Shown here: piece by piece, positions 9,667-19,562 of the stretch
Layout: each line of letters starts with the position of its first letter
Numbering within the stretch: the first letter of the stretch is position 1
Source: Acidimicrobiaceae bacterium
GTDB taxonomy: Bacteria > Actinomycetota > Acidimicrobiia > Acidimicrobiales > RAAP-2
Reading direction: 5' to 3'
Length of the DNA stretch: 64,000 nucleotides
Assembly (NCBI GenBank): GCA_027315315.1
Contig: DAHUYG010000009.1
Location: forward strand, 21,129-85,128
The notes under the pieces: model-generated
The model's input: only the letters and a program-made list of their open reading frames with translations
What the model was told of the DNA's origin: nothing
Databases searched by the model: none
Translations under genes and position numbers: made by a program

Positions 9667-10869
9667 ATGAGCCGGACCCCGCCCGCCGCATCGGGCGACG
9701 ACGAGCGATCGGCCCGCTGGGCCTCGACGATGGCCGGCTTCGCACCCGGAGTGTCCGAGGGCGAGGACGGGGGGCACGAGATCGGCGGGATGCGGGTCGC
9801 GCACGCCGACTCGCGTGCGGGGACCGGGGGGGCGCCCGGCGGGGTCCCATGGGGCGCCGTCGTGTCCCGCCTCAGCCGGGAGGAGTCCGAGGCGGCGGCA
9901 TCAGCGCCGGGTGCTGCCCGGGCGGCCGGCGGCGGGAAGCGGGCGCGACCCGAGGAGCCGGACCCCTGGCGGACCTGCTTCGAGCGCGACCGCGACCGGA
10001 TCCTGCACTCGAGCGCCTTCCGGCGCCTGGCCGGGAAGACCCAGGTCTTCATCTTTCCCGAGGACCACTCCCGGACCCGCCTCACCCACGCCCTCGAGGT
10101 GGCCCAGGTGGCGACCTCGGTGGCACGGGCCTGCGGCCTCAACGTCGCGCTGACCGAGGCGATCGCGCTCGGCCACGACTGCGGGCACGGACCCGGCGGC
10201 CACGCGAGCGAGGACGCGCTCGCCCCCTACATCGACGGCGGCTTCGACCACGCCAGTTGGGGCGCTGAGGTCTCGCTCGCCTCCTTGAACCTGTGCGCGG
10301 AGACCCTCGACGGGATCGCCAACCACAGCTGGTCGCGGCCCGCCCCGGCAACCTGCGAGGGCGAGGTGGTGAGCTGGGCCGACCGGATCGCCTATGTGTG
10401 CCACGACTGGGAGGACGCCCTCTCCACCGGGATCGTCGGCCCCGGCCAGCTCGACCCCTACGTCGCGGCGCGTTGCGGGACCCGGCGCAGCGAGCAGCTC
10501 GGGGCCTTCATCGAGGCGCTCGTCAACACGACGGCCGAGACCGGCCGCATCGCCATGGACGACGGCACGGCGACGGCGCTCGCCCGCTTCCGGGCCCTCA
10601 ACTACGAGCTCATCTACCTGCGCGAGGCCTCGGTCGCCCAGGCCCGGGCGGTGGTCGCGATGCTCCGCGCCCTCGTCGAGCACTTCTCGGACCGGCCCAA
10701 CGCGATCCCCGCCGTCCGGGCCGCCGGCGGGCTCGGTGCCGGCGAGCCCGAGGCGGTGCGGGCCGCGGTGGCCTACGTGGCCGGGATGACCGACCGCTTC
10801 GCATGCCGCCAGGCGATCGCCCGGCTCGGCTGGGATCCGGCCAAGCTCCCCCAGGCGATCGAGGCCTGA
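9667..10869 (+). CDS. HD-domain dNTP triphosphohydrolase (dGTPase family)
   Basis: RDRILHSSAFRRLAGKTQVF...RTRLTHALEVAQVA...ALGHDCGHGPGGH HD motifs; long Gly/Ala-rich N-terminal extension. Confidence 0.87.
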   Translation: MSRTPPAASGDDERSARWASTMAGFAPGVSEGEDGGHEIGGMRVAHADSRAGTGGAPGGVPWGAVVSRLSREESEAAASAPGAARAAGGGKRARPEEPDPWRTCFERDRDRILHSSAFRRLAGKTQVFIFPEDHSRTRLTHALEVAQVATSVARACGLNVALTEAIALGHDCGHGPGGHASEDALAPYIDGGFDHASWGAEVSLASLNLCAETLDGIANHSWSRPAPATCEGEVVSWADRIAYVCHDWEDALSTGIVGPGQLDPYVAARCGTRRSEQLGAFIEALVNTTAETGRIAMDDGTATALARFRALNYELIYLREASVAQARAVVAMLRALVEHFSDRPNAIPAVRAAGGLGAGEPEAVRAAVAYVAGMTDRFACRQAIARLGWDPAKLPQAIEA

Positions 10870-10897
10870 GCCGGGGCTCGTCGCGCGGGCCGGGCGA

Positions 10898-11695
10898 TCA
10901 ACCGAAGAGCAGCTCCAGGCGCTGGTCGAGCGCCCCCCGGGCCATGTCGGGGTGGGTGAGGATGTAAAAGCGGTCGGCCCTGAGGGCCTCGGCCACAGCG
11001 TCGGCCACCTCGGGGGCCGGGATCCCGACCGACATCACCGCGTTCTGGAGCACGTCGCCCTCGGACTCCTCGGCGACGCGCCGGACCCCCTCTGGCATGT
11101 TGCGGTGCGACAGGGCGATCCGGGTCTGGACGAAGCCCGGGCACAGCACCGACACGCCGACGTTGGATCCCCTCGCCCTGAGCTCCTCGAGCAGCGACTC
11201 GCTCAGCCCGACCACCGCGAACTTCGTCGTGCAGTAGATCCCGAGGAGGGCGTTCCCCCGCAACCCGGCGACCGACGCCGTGTTGACGACGTGGCCCTGG
11301 TCCTGGGCCACGAGCGTCGGCAGAAAGACGTTGCAGCCGTTGATGACGCCGAAGAGATTGACGCCCACGACCCACTGCCACATCTCGATCGGGCTCTCCA
11401 CGATCGAGCGCCCGACGACGCCGGCGTTGTTGCACACGACGTGCACGGCGTCGTACGCCTCGAGCGTCCGGTCGTGCAGGCGGACGACCGAGGCGTGATC
11501 GGCGACGTCGGTCGGGACCCCCACGACGTCGGCTCCCGCCGAACGCAGCTCATCGACGGCCGCCTCGAGGGCCGGCTCTTCGATGTCGGCCAGGACGAGG
11601 CGCATGCCCTCGGCGGCGAACCGTCTCGCCATCGCGAGGCCGATGCCGCTCCCAGCGCCGGTGACGACGGCGACCTTGCCGGTGAGGTCCTCCAT
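10898..11695 (-). CDS. Short-chain dehydrogenase/reductase
   Basis: VVTGAGSGIGLAMARRFA Rossmann motif; YCTTKFAVVGLSE active site. Confidence 0.9.
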   Translation of the reverse strand: MEDLTGKVAVVTGAGSGIGLAMARRFAAEGMRLVLADIEEPALEAAVDELRSAGADVVGVPTDVADHASVVRLHDRTLEAYDAVHVVCNNAGVVGRSIVESPIEMWQWVVGVNLFGVINGCNVFLPTLVAQDQGHVVNTASVAGLRGNALLGIYCTTKFAVVGLSESLLEELRARGSNVGVSVLCPGFVQTRIALSHRNMPEGVRRVAEESEGDVLQNAVMSVGIPAPEVADAVAEALRADRFYILTHPDMARGALDQRLELLFG

Positions 11696-11716
11696 GGGCG
11701 CGGCCTCCTCGCTGCG

Positions 11717-12838
11717 CTAGCTGAGTGCGAGCTCCCGACGGTAGACGCGGGCCGGTCCGAGCGCCACGATCCGGTCGGCCAGCGCCACGAACGCGCCCGC
11801 CACCTCGCCTTCGGGTTCGCTCACCGTGACCGGTTCTCCGACATCGCCCCCCTCGCGCAGCGCAGGCACGAGCGGGATCTGTCCGAGGAGCGGCACGCCG
11901 AGATCGCCCGCCAGCTGCGCGCCGCCGCCCCGCCCGAAGAGCTCGTAGCGGGTCCCGTCGTCGCCGCAGAACCAGCTCATGTTCTCCACGACGCCCCGGA
12001 CCGCCAGCTTGAGCTTGCGCGCTGCGAAGGCCGAGCGCTGTGCCACGCGCTGGGCGGCCGACTGCGGCGTCGTGACGACGAGGATCTCGGTGCGCGGCAT
12101 GACCTGCGCGAGCGAGAGCGCGACGTCGCCGGTGCCCGGCGGCATGTCGACAAGCAGGAACTCGGGCTCGCCCCAATAGCAGTCGCCCAGGAACTGCTCG
12201 ATCGCCTTGTGCAGCATTGGGCCCCGCCAGATGACCGGCTGGTCCTCGGGCACGAAGTACCCCATGGACAGGCAGCGCACGCCGTGGGCGGTCGTGGGGA
12301 TGACCATGTCGCCCAGGATCACGGGGTCCCGGCCGGCGCCGAGCATCTTTGGAACCGAGAAGCCGTAGACGTCGGCGTCGAGGATGGCCACCGAGCGGCC
12401 GCCCTGGGCGAGCGCGACCGCCAGGTTGACGGTGATCGAGGACTTGCCGACCCCGCCCTTCCCCGAGGAGACCCCGATCACGCGGGTGGCCGAGCCGGGC
12501 CGGAGGAACACCGGCTCGGCCGGCCCATGCCCATGGCCGTGGCCCTGCTCGCCGGGGCCCTCCATGCGCCGGCGAAGGACGCCGCGCAGCTCGAGCCGGG
12601 CGTCCTCGTCCATCGTGGAGGTCCTGACCTCGACCTCGCGGCCGGCGGCCGCCTCGAGTCGGGCCGAGAGCTCGGCCCGATCGGGCCAGTCCTCGACGGG
12701 CACGGCGAGCTCGACGCTGGCCCGGCCCCGCTTCAGGTGGGCGGCGCGGAGGATCCCGGTCTCGCCGAGCGGGAGACCGAGCACCGGATCGACCACCCTG
12801 CCGAGCGTGTCGGCCAACGCTCGTTCGTCGGAGCCCAT
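11717..12838 (-). CDS. mrp: Mrp/NBP35 family Fe-S carrier ATPase
   Basis: GVSSGKGGVGKSSITVNLAVALAQGG; N-terminal MIP18-like domain. Confidence 0.9.
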   Translation of the reverse strand: MGSDERALADTLGRVVDPVLGLPLGETGILRAAHLKRGRASVELAVPVEDWPDRAELSARLEAAAGREVEVRTSTMDEDARLELRGVLRRRMEGPGEQGHGHGHGPAEPVFLRPGSATRVIGVSSGKGGVGKSSITVNLAVALAQGGRSVAILDADVYGFSVPKMLGAGRDPVILGDMVIPTTAHGVRCLSMGYFVPEDQPVIWRGPMLHKAIEQFLGDCYWGEPEFLLVDMPPGTGDVALSLAQVMPRTEILVVTTPQSAAQRVAQRSAFAARKLKLAVRGVVENMSWFCGDDGTRYELFGRGGGAQLAGDLGVPLLGQIPLVPALREGGDVGEPVTVSEPEGEVAGAFVALADRIVALGPARVYRRELALS

Positions 12839-12965
12839 GTGCCTGCCTTTCCAGGAGCGCAGCGCTTGGAGCCCACCCGCACCAGCGACCGGCGGCGCGG
12901 AGCGGGTCGCCCCGAGCATCCTCGGGGCCGGGGCCGCGCCCGGACCCCCAGGTACACTACCGACC

Positions 12966-13733
12966 GTGCGTTCGGGCCCAAACCCGGGTGCCGTGGCTAC
13001 GGCCACGGACGGCGATGACGCCGAGCACGTCACAGCCGACGCCCGGTTCGCCTCGCTCGTCGCCGCGGTCACCGGGGCATTCGGCGACCCGACCCGGCGC
13101 GAGATCTTCCTCCACGTGCGCTCGCACCCCGGATCGAGCGCGGGCGAGGTCGCGACCGTCTTCTCGCTGCACCCGAACGTCGCCCGCCACCACCTGCACC
13201 GGCTGGTGGCCGGTGGCTATCTGCGCGTGGACATGGGCCGGGGAGCCCAGGCGGTGGGCCGCCCCGCCCAGCGGTTCTTCCCGGTCGACGACGACCCGGT
13301 CGGGGGGCTCCTCTCGAGGCGCGACGACCTCCTCGTGCTGCTCCTGCGCGAGGCCCTCGAGCTGCTCGGCCCGGCTCAGGCCGAGGAGATGGCGGCCAAG
13401 GTCGGCGAGGAGTACGGGCGGATGCTCGCGACGCGCATCTCCCCCGAGGAGGGTCAGCGCTCGGTGCGCGCCGCGATGCGGACGATCGCCCAGGCCCTCA
13501 CGGCGCACGGGTTCGCCGCCCACGTCGAGGACCACGACGGATCGACTGCGGTCGTGGCCGAGCAGTGCCCCTTCGGCGATGCGGCATCCACCCCGCCGGT
13601 CCTGTGCGCAGTGGACCGCGGCATGGTGAAGGGCCTGCTGTCGGGTCTGTGCGGCGACCCGAAGTCGGCGCCGCTGCCCGTCGTCCTCTCGTCGCGCGCC
13701 CGGGGCGACGAGACCTGCGCCGCGACCGCCTGA
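12966..13733 (+). CDS. SufR-like HTH regulator with C-terminal Cys-rich Fe-S binding region
   Basis: ArsR-like wHTH (GDPTRREIFLHVRSHPGSSAGEVATVFSLHPNVARHHLHRL) and C-terminal CPF...LC...GDETC cysteines; GTG start inferred. Confidence 0.75.
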   Translation: MRSGPNPGAVATATDGDDAEHVTADARFASLVAAVTGAFGDPTRREIFLHVRSHPGSSAGEVATVFSLHPNVARHHLHRLVAGGYLRVDMGRGAQAVGRPAQRFFPVDDDPVGGLLSRRDDLLVLLLREALELLGPAQAEEMAAKVGEEYGRMLATRISPEEGQRSVRAAMRTIAQALTAHGFAAHVEDHDGSTAVVAEQCPFGDAASTPPVLCAVDRGMVKGLLSGLCGDPKSAPLPVVLSSRARGDETCAATA

Positions 13734-13738
13734 GGTCG

Positions 13739-14875
13739 GTGGCCCGCCACTACCTCGACCACGCGTCGACCACCCCGCTGCGTCCCGAGGCCCGCGCCGC
13801 CCTCCTGGCCGAGCTCGACGCGCCGGCCGGTGACCCCGCACGCGTGCACGAGGAGGGGCGTGCCGCCCGCGGGCGGATCGAAGCCGCCCGCGAGCGCGTC
13901 GCGGCACTGCTCGGCGTGCGCCCGCGCCAGGTCGTCTTCACCTCCGGGGGGACCGAGGCGATCAACGCCGCCGTGTTCGGGGCGGCCAGGGCCGCCCCGA
14001 GTCGCCCCTTCGCCTGCGCCGCCGTCGAGCACTCGGCGGTGCGGGAGGCATCGAGCCGGGCCGGCAGCGTCGTCGAGCTCGCCGTGGACCGCTCGGGGAG
14101 GATCGAGCTCGACTCGGTGCGAGCCGCCCTCGCCCGCTCCGACCGCCCGGCGCTCGTCCACTGCCAGTGGGCCAACCACGAGGTGGGGACGCTCCAGCCG
14201 GTCGTCGAGGTGGCCGAGCTCTGCCGCGCTGCGGGCGTCGCGCTCCACGTCGACGCCTGTGCGGCGGTCGGCCATGTGCCCGTCGACCTCGGGGCACTCG
14301 GTGCCGAGCTCGTCTCGCTCAGCGCCCACAGCTTCGGGGGCCCGAGCGGGATCGGCGCGCTCGTGGTCGGCCCCGGGAGGCGCTTCGACCCCCTGATCCT
14401 CGGCGGCGAGCAGGAGCGGGGCCGCCGGGCGGGACTCGAACACGCACCGGCGATCGCCGGCTTCGGGGCGGTCGCCGAGCTCCTCTGCGACGAGGGCCGC
14501 CTTCGCGCCGAGGCGGAGGCCGCTCGCAGCCTCGTGGCGGGCCTGATCGAGGCGGCCTGCGCGCTCGAGGGGGTCGCGGTCGTGGGCGACCCCGAGGCGG
14601 CCGGACGGCTGCCGCACCTCGTGTGCCTCGGCGTCGACGGCGTCGAGGCCGAGCCGGTGGTGATCGGGCTCGACCGGGTCGGCGTCGCCGTGCACTCCGG
14701 ATCGGCGTGCTCCTCCGAGTCGCTCGCTCCGTCCCCCGTCCTCGCCGCGATGGGCGTCGACCCGGAGCGCTCGCTGCGTCTGTCGGTCGGGTGGTGCTCG
14801 ACCGCCGGGGACGTGGAGGCATTCGGGCGCCAGTTCCCGACGGTCGTGCGGGGGCTCCGGGCGCTTCGCAGCTGA
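13739..14875 (+). CDS. Cysteine desulfurase family protein (NifS/IscS-like)
   Basis: YLDHASTTPLRPEA..., FTSGGTEAINAAVFG, SLSAHSFGGPSGIGAL, SGSACSSES active site loop. Confidence 0.9.
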   Translation: MARHYLDHASTTPLRPEARAALLAELDAPAGDPARVHEEGRAARGRIEAARERVAALLGVRPRQVVFTSGGTEAINAAVFGAARAAPSRPFACAAVEHSAVREASSRAGSVVELAVDRSGRIELDSVRAALARSDRPALVHCQWANHEVGTLQPVVEVAELCRAAGVALHVDACAAVGHVPVDLGALGAELVSLSAHSFGGPSGIGALVVGPGRRFDPLILGGEQERGRRAGLEHAPAIAGFGAVAELLCDEGRLRAEAEAARSLVAGLIEAACALEGVAVVGDPEAAGRLPHLVCLGVDGVEAEPVVIGLDRVGVAVHSGSACSSESLAPSPVLAAMGVDPERSLRLSVGWCSTAGDVEAFGRQFPTVVRGLRALRS

Positions 14876-14976
14876 CGCCGCAGGCGGCGGAGGGGCCCCG
14901 CCGCCCCTCGACCTGCGACCTGCGTCGCGCCTTCATCCTCGTGACGGCGCGTCGGCGCGTGGGCCGTGCGCGACGT

Positions 14977-15807
14977 TCAGCCCACCGCCGGTGGCGCCGG
15001 CCGGCCGGTCTGCGCGAAGGCCTGGCGGATGAGGGGCGCAGCGCTCGAGACCTCGGCCTTCGGCGGCCTCTCGGCCAAGAACAGCTCGTACTGTGCGACG
15101 GCGGCGGCCGGGTCGTGGCCCTGCTCGAGGTCGATCGTCCCCATGAACAGGTGCGCCGCGAAGTCGTCGTGTTCGACGGCGATCGAACGTTGCACGAGCG
15201 TGCGGCCCGCGTCCTCGAGCGCCGTGTTGGACTGGGCCTCGCCGGCCTGCCACTCGAGCCACCCCGTCTCGGCCAGGGCCTGGGGCTGGCGGGGGTCCTC
15301 GCCCAGCACCGCCCGGTACAAGGTGAGGCCCTGGGCGAGCGACTGGCGGGTGCCCTCGTTCACGAGGATCGACGCCTCGGCCAGCTGCATCTCGATCCGC
15401 TTGGGCGTGCTCAACGTCACGCCCCCCGTCTCGGGTTGGCCTGGGAGCCGGGGGGCCGCCAGGTGGACGACGAGCAGCGTGGTACCGGCGCTCAGCGCGA
15501 CGAGGGCCACCACGCCGAGCCACCGCCGTCGCCGTCGCCGTGGCGGCGGTGCCACCGAGGGGTCCTCGGGCGGGGCGACGTTGGCCCGCTCGGCCGCCTC
15601 GAGCTGCTCGAGCTCGGCCCGGACGGCCCCCAGGCGCTCGGTGTCCCGGGCGACCAACACCTCGAAGTCCCGCTGGTCGATGTCACCGGCGGCGCGCTCG
15701 GCCCGCAGGTCCCGGAGGGACCGCTCGAGGAACTCGCGCTCGTCCTCGAGCCGCCAGCGCCGCTCGCGCTCGAGGGGCGTCGGCTCGGCCACCGAGGGTC
15801 CCGTCAC
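14977..15807 (-). CDS. Cytochrome c biogenesis TPR protein (CcmI/CycH-like)
   Basis: LERERRWRLEDEREFLERSLRDLRAERAAGDIDQRDFEVL; TM; TPR-like C-terminus; last gene of ccm cluster. Start approximate. Confidence 0.7.
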   Translation of the reverse strand: MTGPSVAEPTPLERERRWRLEDEREFLERSLRDLRAERAAGDIDQRDFEVLVARDTERLGAVRAELEQLEAAERANVAPPEDPSVAPPPRRRRRRWLGVVALVALSAGTTLLVVHLAAPRLPGQPETGGVTLSTPKRIEMQLAEASILVNEGTRQSLAQGLTLYRAVLGEDPRQPQALAETGWLEWQAGEAQSNTALEDAGRTLVQRSIAVEHDDFAAHLFMGTIDLEQGHDPAAAVAQYELFLAERPPKAEVSSAAPLIRQAFAQTGRPAPPAVG

Positions 15808-16274
15808 GACCCACCCGTCCGCAGCGCGACGAGCGCCCGCTGGCGTCGCCAGAACAGGGCCGCCAGCAGCAAGACGGCGATCGCCGCGCCGGCGACCGGG
15901 AGTGCCCACACGAGGACACCCAGACCCGACGACGGCGGGACGAGCAGGATCGAGGGCCCGTAGCGGTCGACGAAGGACTGTTCGATCGCTACGTCGCTGT
16001 CACCGGCCCGAAGCATGCGGGTGATCTGGTTTCGGGCCGCCACCGCCGAGGACGCCTGGGACTGCGCGACCGAGACGTCCTCACAGCTCGGGCACCGGAT
16101 CGCCGCCTCGAGGGACGCGGCCCGGCCCGAGAGCGAGGCCGGGCCGCCGCGCCCGAGCCCGCTGCCGATCGAGAGTGCCACGGCGAGCACGACGACCATC
16201 GCCACCGCGGAGACCCGTCCGCCCAACGCGCTCGGCCACCGGCGCGCCGCGACCTGCGAGGGCGCCTCAGCCAC
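15804..16274 (-). CDS. ccmH: Cytochrome c maturation protein CcmH/CycL
   Basis: IRCPSCEDVSVAQSQASSA CxxC motif, DRYGPSILLVPP, C-terminal TM. Confidence 0.85.
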   Translation of the reverse strand: MAEAPSQVAARRWPSALGGRVSAVAMVVVLAVALSIGSGLGRGGPASLSGRAASLEAAIRCPSCEDVSVAQSQASSAVAARNQITRMLRAGDSDVAIEQSFVDRYGPSILLVPPSSGLGVLVWALPVAGAAIAVLLLAALFWRRQRALVALRTGGS

Positions 16275-16830
16275 GCCTCGCCGCCGAGACCACGGAGTTG
16301 AGCTGCGCGTACTGCACCGGACCGGCCAGTGCGGCCAGGACGGTGCCCCGGGGGCTCACGAGGAACGTCATGGGAGGCGAGCCGACGCCGAAGGCGGCGG
16401 CGTCGTTCCCGGCCCGGTCGGGCAGGGCCGGCCAGCTGAGGGCGAAGTCCGAGACGAACCGCCGGGCACCCGCCGTCGAGTCGTCGATGTCGACCGAGAG
16501 CATGTCGACCCCGGTGCGGTGCTGGCGCTGCTCGAAGTCGAAGCGCACCAGGGCGGGCGCCTCGGCCTGGCACGGCGGGCACCAGCTCGCGAAGAAGTTG
16601 ACCACGACGTAGTGCCCGCGGTCCGCTGCGAGCGAGACCCGCTGGCCGGAGAAGTCCAGTCCCGCGAGCTGCGGCGCCCGCTGGCCGATGAGCGGGCTCG
16701 CCACCGCCGTCGCCTGGTTCGAGGGCCTGGTCGCAACGATCAGCGCGACCACGACCAGCACGGCCAGCACCCCACCGGCGATCCAGCGGGCGGTGTGACG
16801 CCGCTTCGTGGTCGGCGGGGCGGCGCTCAT
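16267..16830 (-). CDS. TlpA/CcmG-like thiol:disulfide oxidoreductase
   Basis: N-terminal TM anchor, VVVNFFASWCPPCQAEAPALVRF thioredoxin motif. Confidence 0.88.
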   Translation of the reverse strand: MSAAPPTTKRRHTARWIAGGVLAVLVVVALIVATRPSNQATAVASPLIGQRAPQLAGLDFSGQRVSLAADRGHYVVVNFFASWCPPCQAEAPALVRFDFEQRQHRTGVDMLSVDIDDSTAGARRFVSDFALSWPALPDRAGNDAAAFGVGSPPMTFLVSPRGTVLAALAGPVQYAQLNSVVSAARRG

Positions 16831-18905
16831 GGCGCCGGCGACCCGACGGGCTCGAGCGCCGGCTCGGTCGCCGGCTCGGGCTCGCTCGGGGCGATCGTCT
16901 CGGACGGCACGCCGGACGCCGGCTCGGTAGGGCGGCGGCGTCGGCCCGGAGCGAGGGCGAGCAGCCCGCCGAGCCCGATCAAGAGGCCACCGGCCCACAT
17001 CCATGCGATCAGCGGCTCGACGACGACGCCCACCGCCACGGCGCCGCTGGGCAGGTTGGGGAACGCCTGGGCGGCGGTCGCGCCGCCCGACCCGCCGATC
17101 GCGTCGAAGGTCAGATAGACGTCGCCCGTGAAGGCCGAGTCGATGGCGGGCGTCCCGACCGCCTCCGAGTTGGAGCCGGCAAACTGGGTGACCGCCGGGT
17201 GGAACACGCCCCCGCCGTCGACCCGCACGAGGGCCTCGGTCGCCGTGCGCGACGGTGAGCGGACGGTGCGGGTGCCCTCGTAGAGGAAGCTGTGCCCGTC
17301 GAAGTGCGCCGGCACGTGCAGGCGGAGGGCCAGCTCGGTGCGCTGCGCGAACGAGGTGGCGGCCGTAATGCCGACCGCGATCACGACCACGCCGAGGTGC
17401 ACGACCATCCCGCCGTTGGCCCGGCCGAGGACCCCCCGCAGGACACCGCGCCCGTGACGGCGGCTCGCGACCACGGCCAGGACGATCGAGCGGACGGCCG
17501 ACGCGCCGGCGAAGGACCCGAGGCCGAAGGCCACCAGGGGCACGAACCCCCGCACGCCGCCGATGACACAGGCGACGACGACGAGCGTGGCCGCCCAGGC
17601 CGCCGGGGCAAGCCGGAGCCACAGGACCCCGGCGTCGAGCGCGCGCCACGACAGCGCCGGCGCCAGCGCCATCAGCACTAGCAGGGCGAGCCCGACCGGA
17701 ACCGCCACTGCGTTGAAGTACGGGACCCCGACCGTCACCGACTGGTTCTTGAGCGCCTGGTAAAGGAGCGGGAAGAGGGTCCCGAGCAGCACGACGAAGG
17801 CGAAGCCGACGAAGAGAAGGTTGTTCACCAAGAACGCGCCCTCCCGCCCGAGGGGCGCGTCGATGCCGCCCGGCGAACGGATGCGGTCGCCGCGCCAGGC
17901 GATGAGCCCGAACCCCGCCACGACGACGAAGAGGAAGAACCCGATGAGCACCGGCCCGAGGGTGGAGTCGCTGAAGGCATGCACCGACTCGATCACCCCC
18001 GAGCGGGTGAGGAATGTCCCGAGGATGGTGAGCGAGAACGTCGCGACCGAAAGCGAGAGGTTCCAGACCCGGAGGAGGCCGCGGCGCTCCTGGACCAGCA
18101 CCGAGTGGAGGTAGGCGGTGCCGCACAGCCACGGCAACAGCGCCGCGTTCTCCACCGGGTCCCACCCCCAGAATCCGCCCCACCCGAGCACCTGATAGGA
18201 CCACCACGCCCCGAGGACGATCCCGACCGAGAGAAAGGTCCAGGCGACGAGCGTCCAGCGGCGCGTCTCGATCTGCCATCGCTCGCCCACCCGCCCGGTC
18301 GCGAGCATCCCGATCGCGAACGCGAAGGGCACCGTGAAGCCGGTGAACCCGAGGTACAGCAACGGCGGGTGGATAGCGACGAGGGGGTTGTCCTGCAACA
18401 GCGCATTGGGACCAGCCCCCTGGGCGGGCGCCGCGCCGATCACGTGCTCGAAGGGGTTGGACGGACCGACCATGAGGCCGATGAAGAACGCCGCGACCAC
18501 GAACATGACGAGCGTCGCCCAGATAACCACCGGGTCGCCCGCCTCGTGGCGGAACCTCCAGACCACCGCACAAGCGAACACCGAGAGGAGAAAGCCCCAC
18601 AGCAAGATGGACCCGGCGAGCGCCGACCACAGCCCGGTGATCGAGTAGAGCAGCGGGGTGGCTCGGCTGTTGTTGTCGGCGACGAAGGCGATCGTGAAGT
18701 CGTGGGTGAGGAGTGCGTGCTCCATCGCGACGAGGGCGATCAGCATCCCGGCGAGGACGATCGGGGCGAGCATGCGCCCGTCGAGGCGCGGGTCGGGGGC
18801 ATGGCCCCGTCGCACGCGCAGCAGCGACCCCGCGGTGGCGAGCCCCCCGACGATCGCGCCTGCGAAGGCCAGCCAGACGCCGATGGATCCGATGGCCGCG
18901 TTCAA
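16827..18905 (-). CDS. ccmF: Heme lyase CcmF
   Basis: 692 aa polytopic, WGGFWGWDPVENAALLPWL WWD domain, HPPLLYLGFTGFTVPFAFA. Confidence 0.92.
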   Translation of the reverse strand: MNAAIGSIGVWLAFAGAIVGGLATAGSLLRVRRGHAPDPRLDGRMLAPIVLAGMLIALVAMEHALLTHDFTIAFVADNNSRATPLLYSITGLWSALAGSILLWGFLLSVFACAVVWRFRHEAGDPVVIWATLVMFVVAAFFIGLMVGPSNPFEHVIGAAPAQGAGPNALLQDNPLVAIHPPLLYLGFTGFTVPFAFAIGMLATGRVGERWQIETRRWTLVAWTFLSVGIVLGAWWSYQVLGWGGFWGWDPVENAALLPWLCGTAYLHSVLVQERRGLLRVWNLSLSVATFSLTILGTFLTRSGVIESVHAFSDSTLGPVLIGFFLFVVVAGFGLIAWRGDRIRSPGGIDAPLGREGAFLVNNLLFVGFAFVVLLGTLFPLLYQALKNQSVTVGVPYFNAVAVPVGLALLVLMALAPALSWRALDAGVLWLRLAPAAWAATLVVVACVIGGVRGFVPLVAFGLGSFAGASAVRSIVLAVVASRRHGRGVLRGVLGRANGGMVVHLGVVVIAVGITAATSFAQRTELALRLHVPAHFDGHSFLYEGTRTVRSPSRTATEALVRVDGGGVFHPAVTQFAGSNSEAVGTPAIDSAFTGDVYLTFDAIGGSGGATAAQAFPNLPSGAVAVGVVVEPLIAWMWAGGLLIGLGGLLALAPGRRRRPTEPASGVPSETIAPSEPEPATEPALEPVGSPAP

Positions 18906-18921
18906 AGAGGAAGCCCCCGGC

Positions 18922-19404
18922 TCAACGCACCGAGCCGTTCGGGGCGCGCACCCGGCCCGGATGGGAGGCGATGTAGTTCGCCGAATGCTTCACCATGACC
19001 TGGTTCGCGAGGAACAGCGGCGTACTTGGGGACGCGAAGTGCCCGACGACAACGACGGGGATGTCCTGTTGGAACAGCTCGGGGGGCGAGCCGACATCGT
19101 GGACCACGACCCTGTTCGAGCCCTCGGAGACCGCGAAGTCGGCGCCCTGCGCGGTCCGCTCGATGCTGCCCGGCACCACGAGACCCTCGAGGCGGAACGT
19201 CGAGGTGCCGAGGCTCGACCGCTGGGCCAGCGCCTGGTCGACGGTGTTGAAGTAGTTGAGCGAGCTCCCGAGGCCTTCCACCAGCAAGAAGACCAGCGCG
19301 CCGACGAGGACCGCCCCGACGAACCACAGCCGCCGCTTGGTGCGCCGTCTCGTCGAGGAACCCTCGGTTGGACGGGGTCGCTCGATCGTGGGCGCCCCGG
19401 TCAC
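18922..19404 (-). CDS. ccmE: Heme chaperone CcmE
   Basis: TM anchor, FRLEGLVVPGSIERT, VMVKHSANY heme-attachment HxxxY motif. Confidence 0.9.
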   Translation of the reverse strand: MTGAPTIERPRPTEGSSTRRRTKRRLWFVGAVLVGALVFLLVEGLGSSLNYFNTVDQALAQRSSLGTSTFRLEGLVVPGSIERTAQGADFAVSEGSNRVVVHDVGSPPELFQQDIPVVVVGHFASPSTPLFLANQVMVKHSANYIASHPGRVRAPNGSVR

Positions 19405-19562
19405 GGCCCGCTCGCGGCGCCCGGCTCGGCGGTCTCGTGCACCTCGCCGGGGGGCGACAGCTCGACCCGTCGCTCGAGGCTGCGGCGTCTCAGCACGAGC
19501 CCGATCGAGTACAAGAAGAGGACCGAGAGACCGATCGTGTAGCCGGCGTCGACGTAGCTCAC
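19401..19562 (-). CDS. CcmD-like small membrane protein (not in supplied ORF track)
   Basis: Translation read from reverse strand: VSYVDAGYTIGLSVLFLYSIGLVLRRRSLERRVELSPPGEVHETAEPGAASGP; single TM plus basic patch; 4-nt overlaps with both ccmC and ccmE. Confidence 0.75.
   Translation of the reverse strand: MSYVDAGYTIGLSVLFLYSIGLVLRRRSLERRVELSPPGEVHETAEPGAASGP

Noticed and set aside
15521-15550. CGCCGTCGCCGTCGCC repeat as a microsatellite or CRISPR-like array
   Set aside because: Short run encoding the positively charged edge of a TM segment in the CcmI-like protein; not an array.
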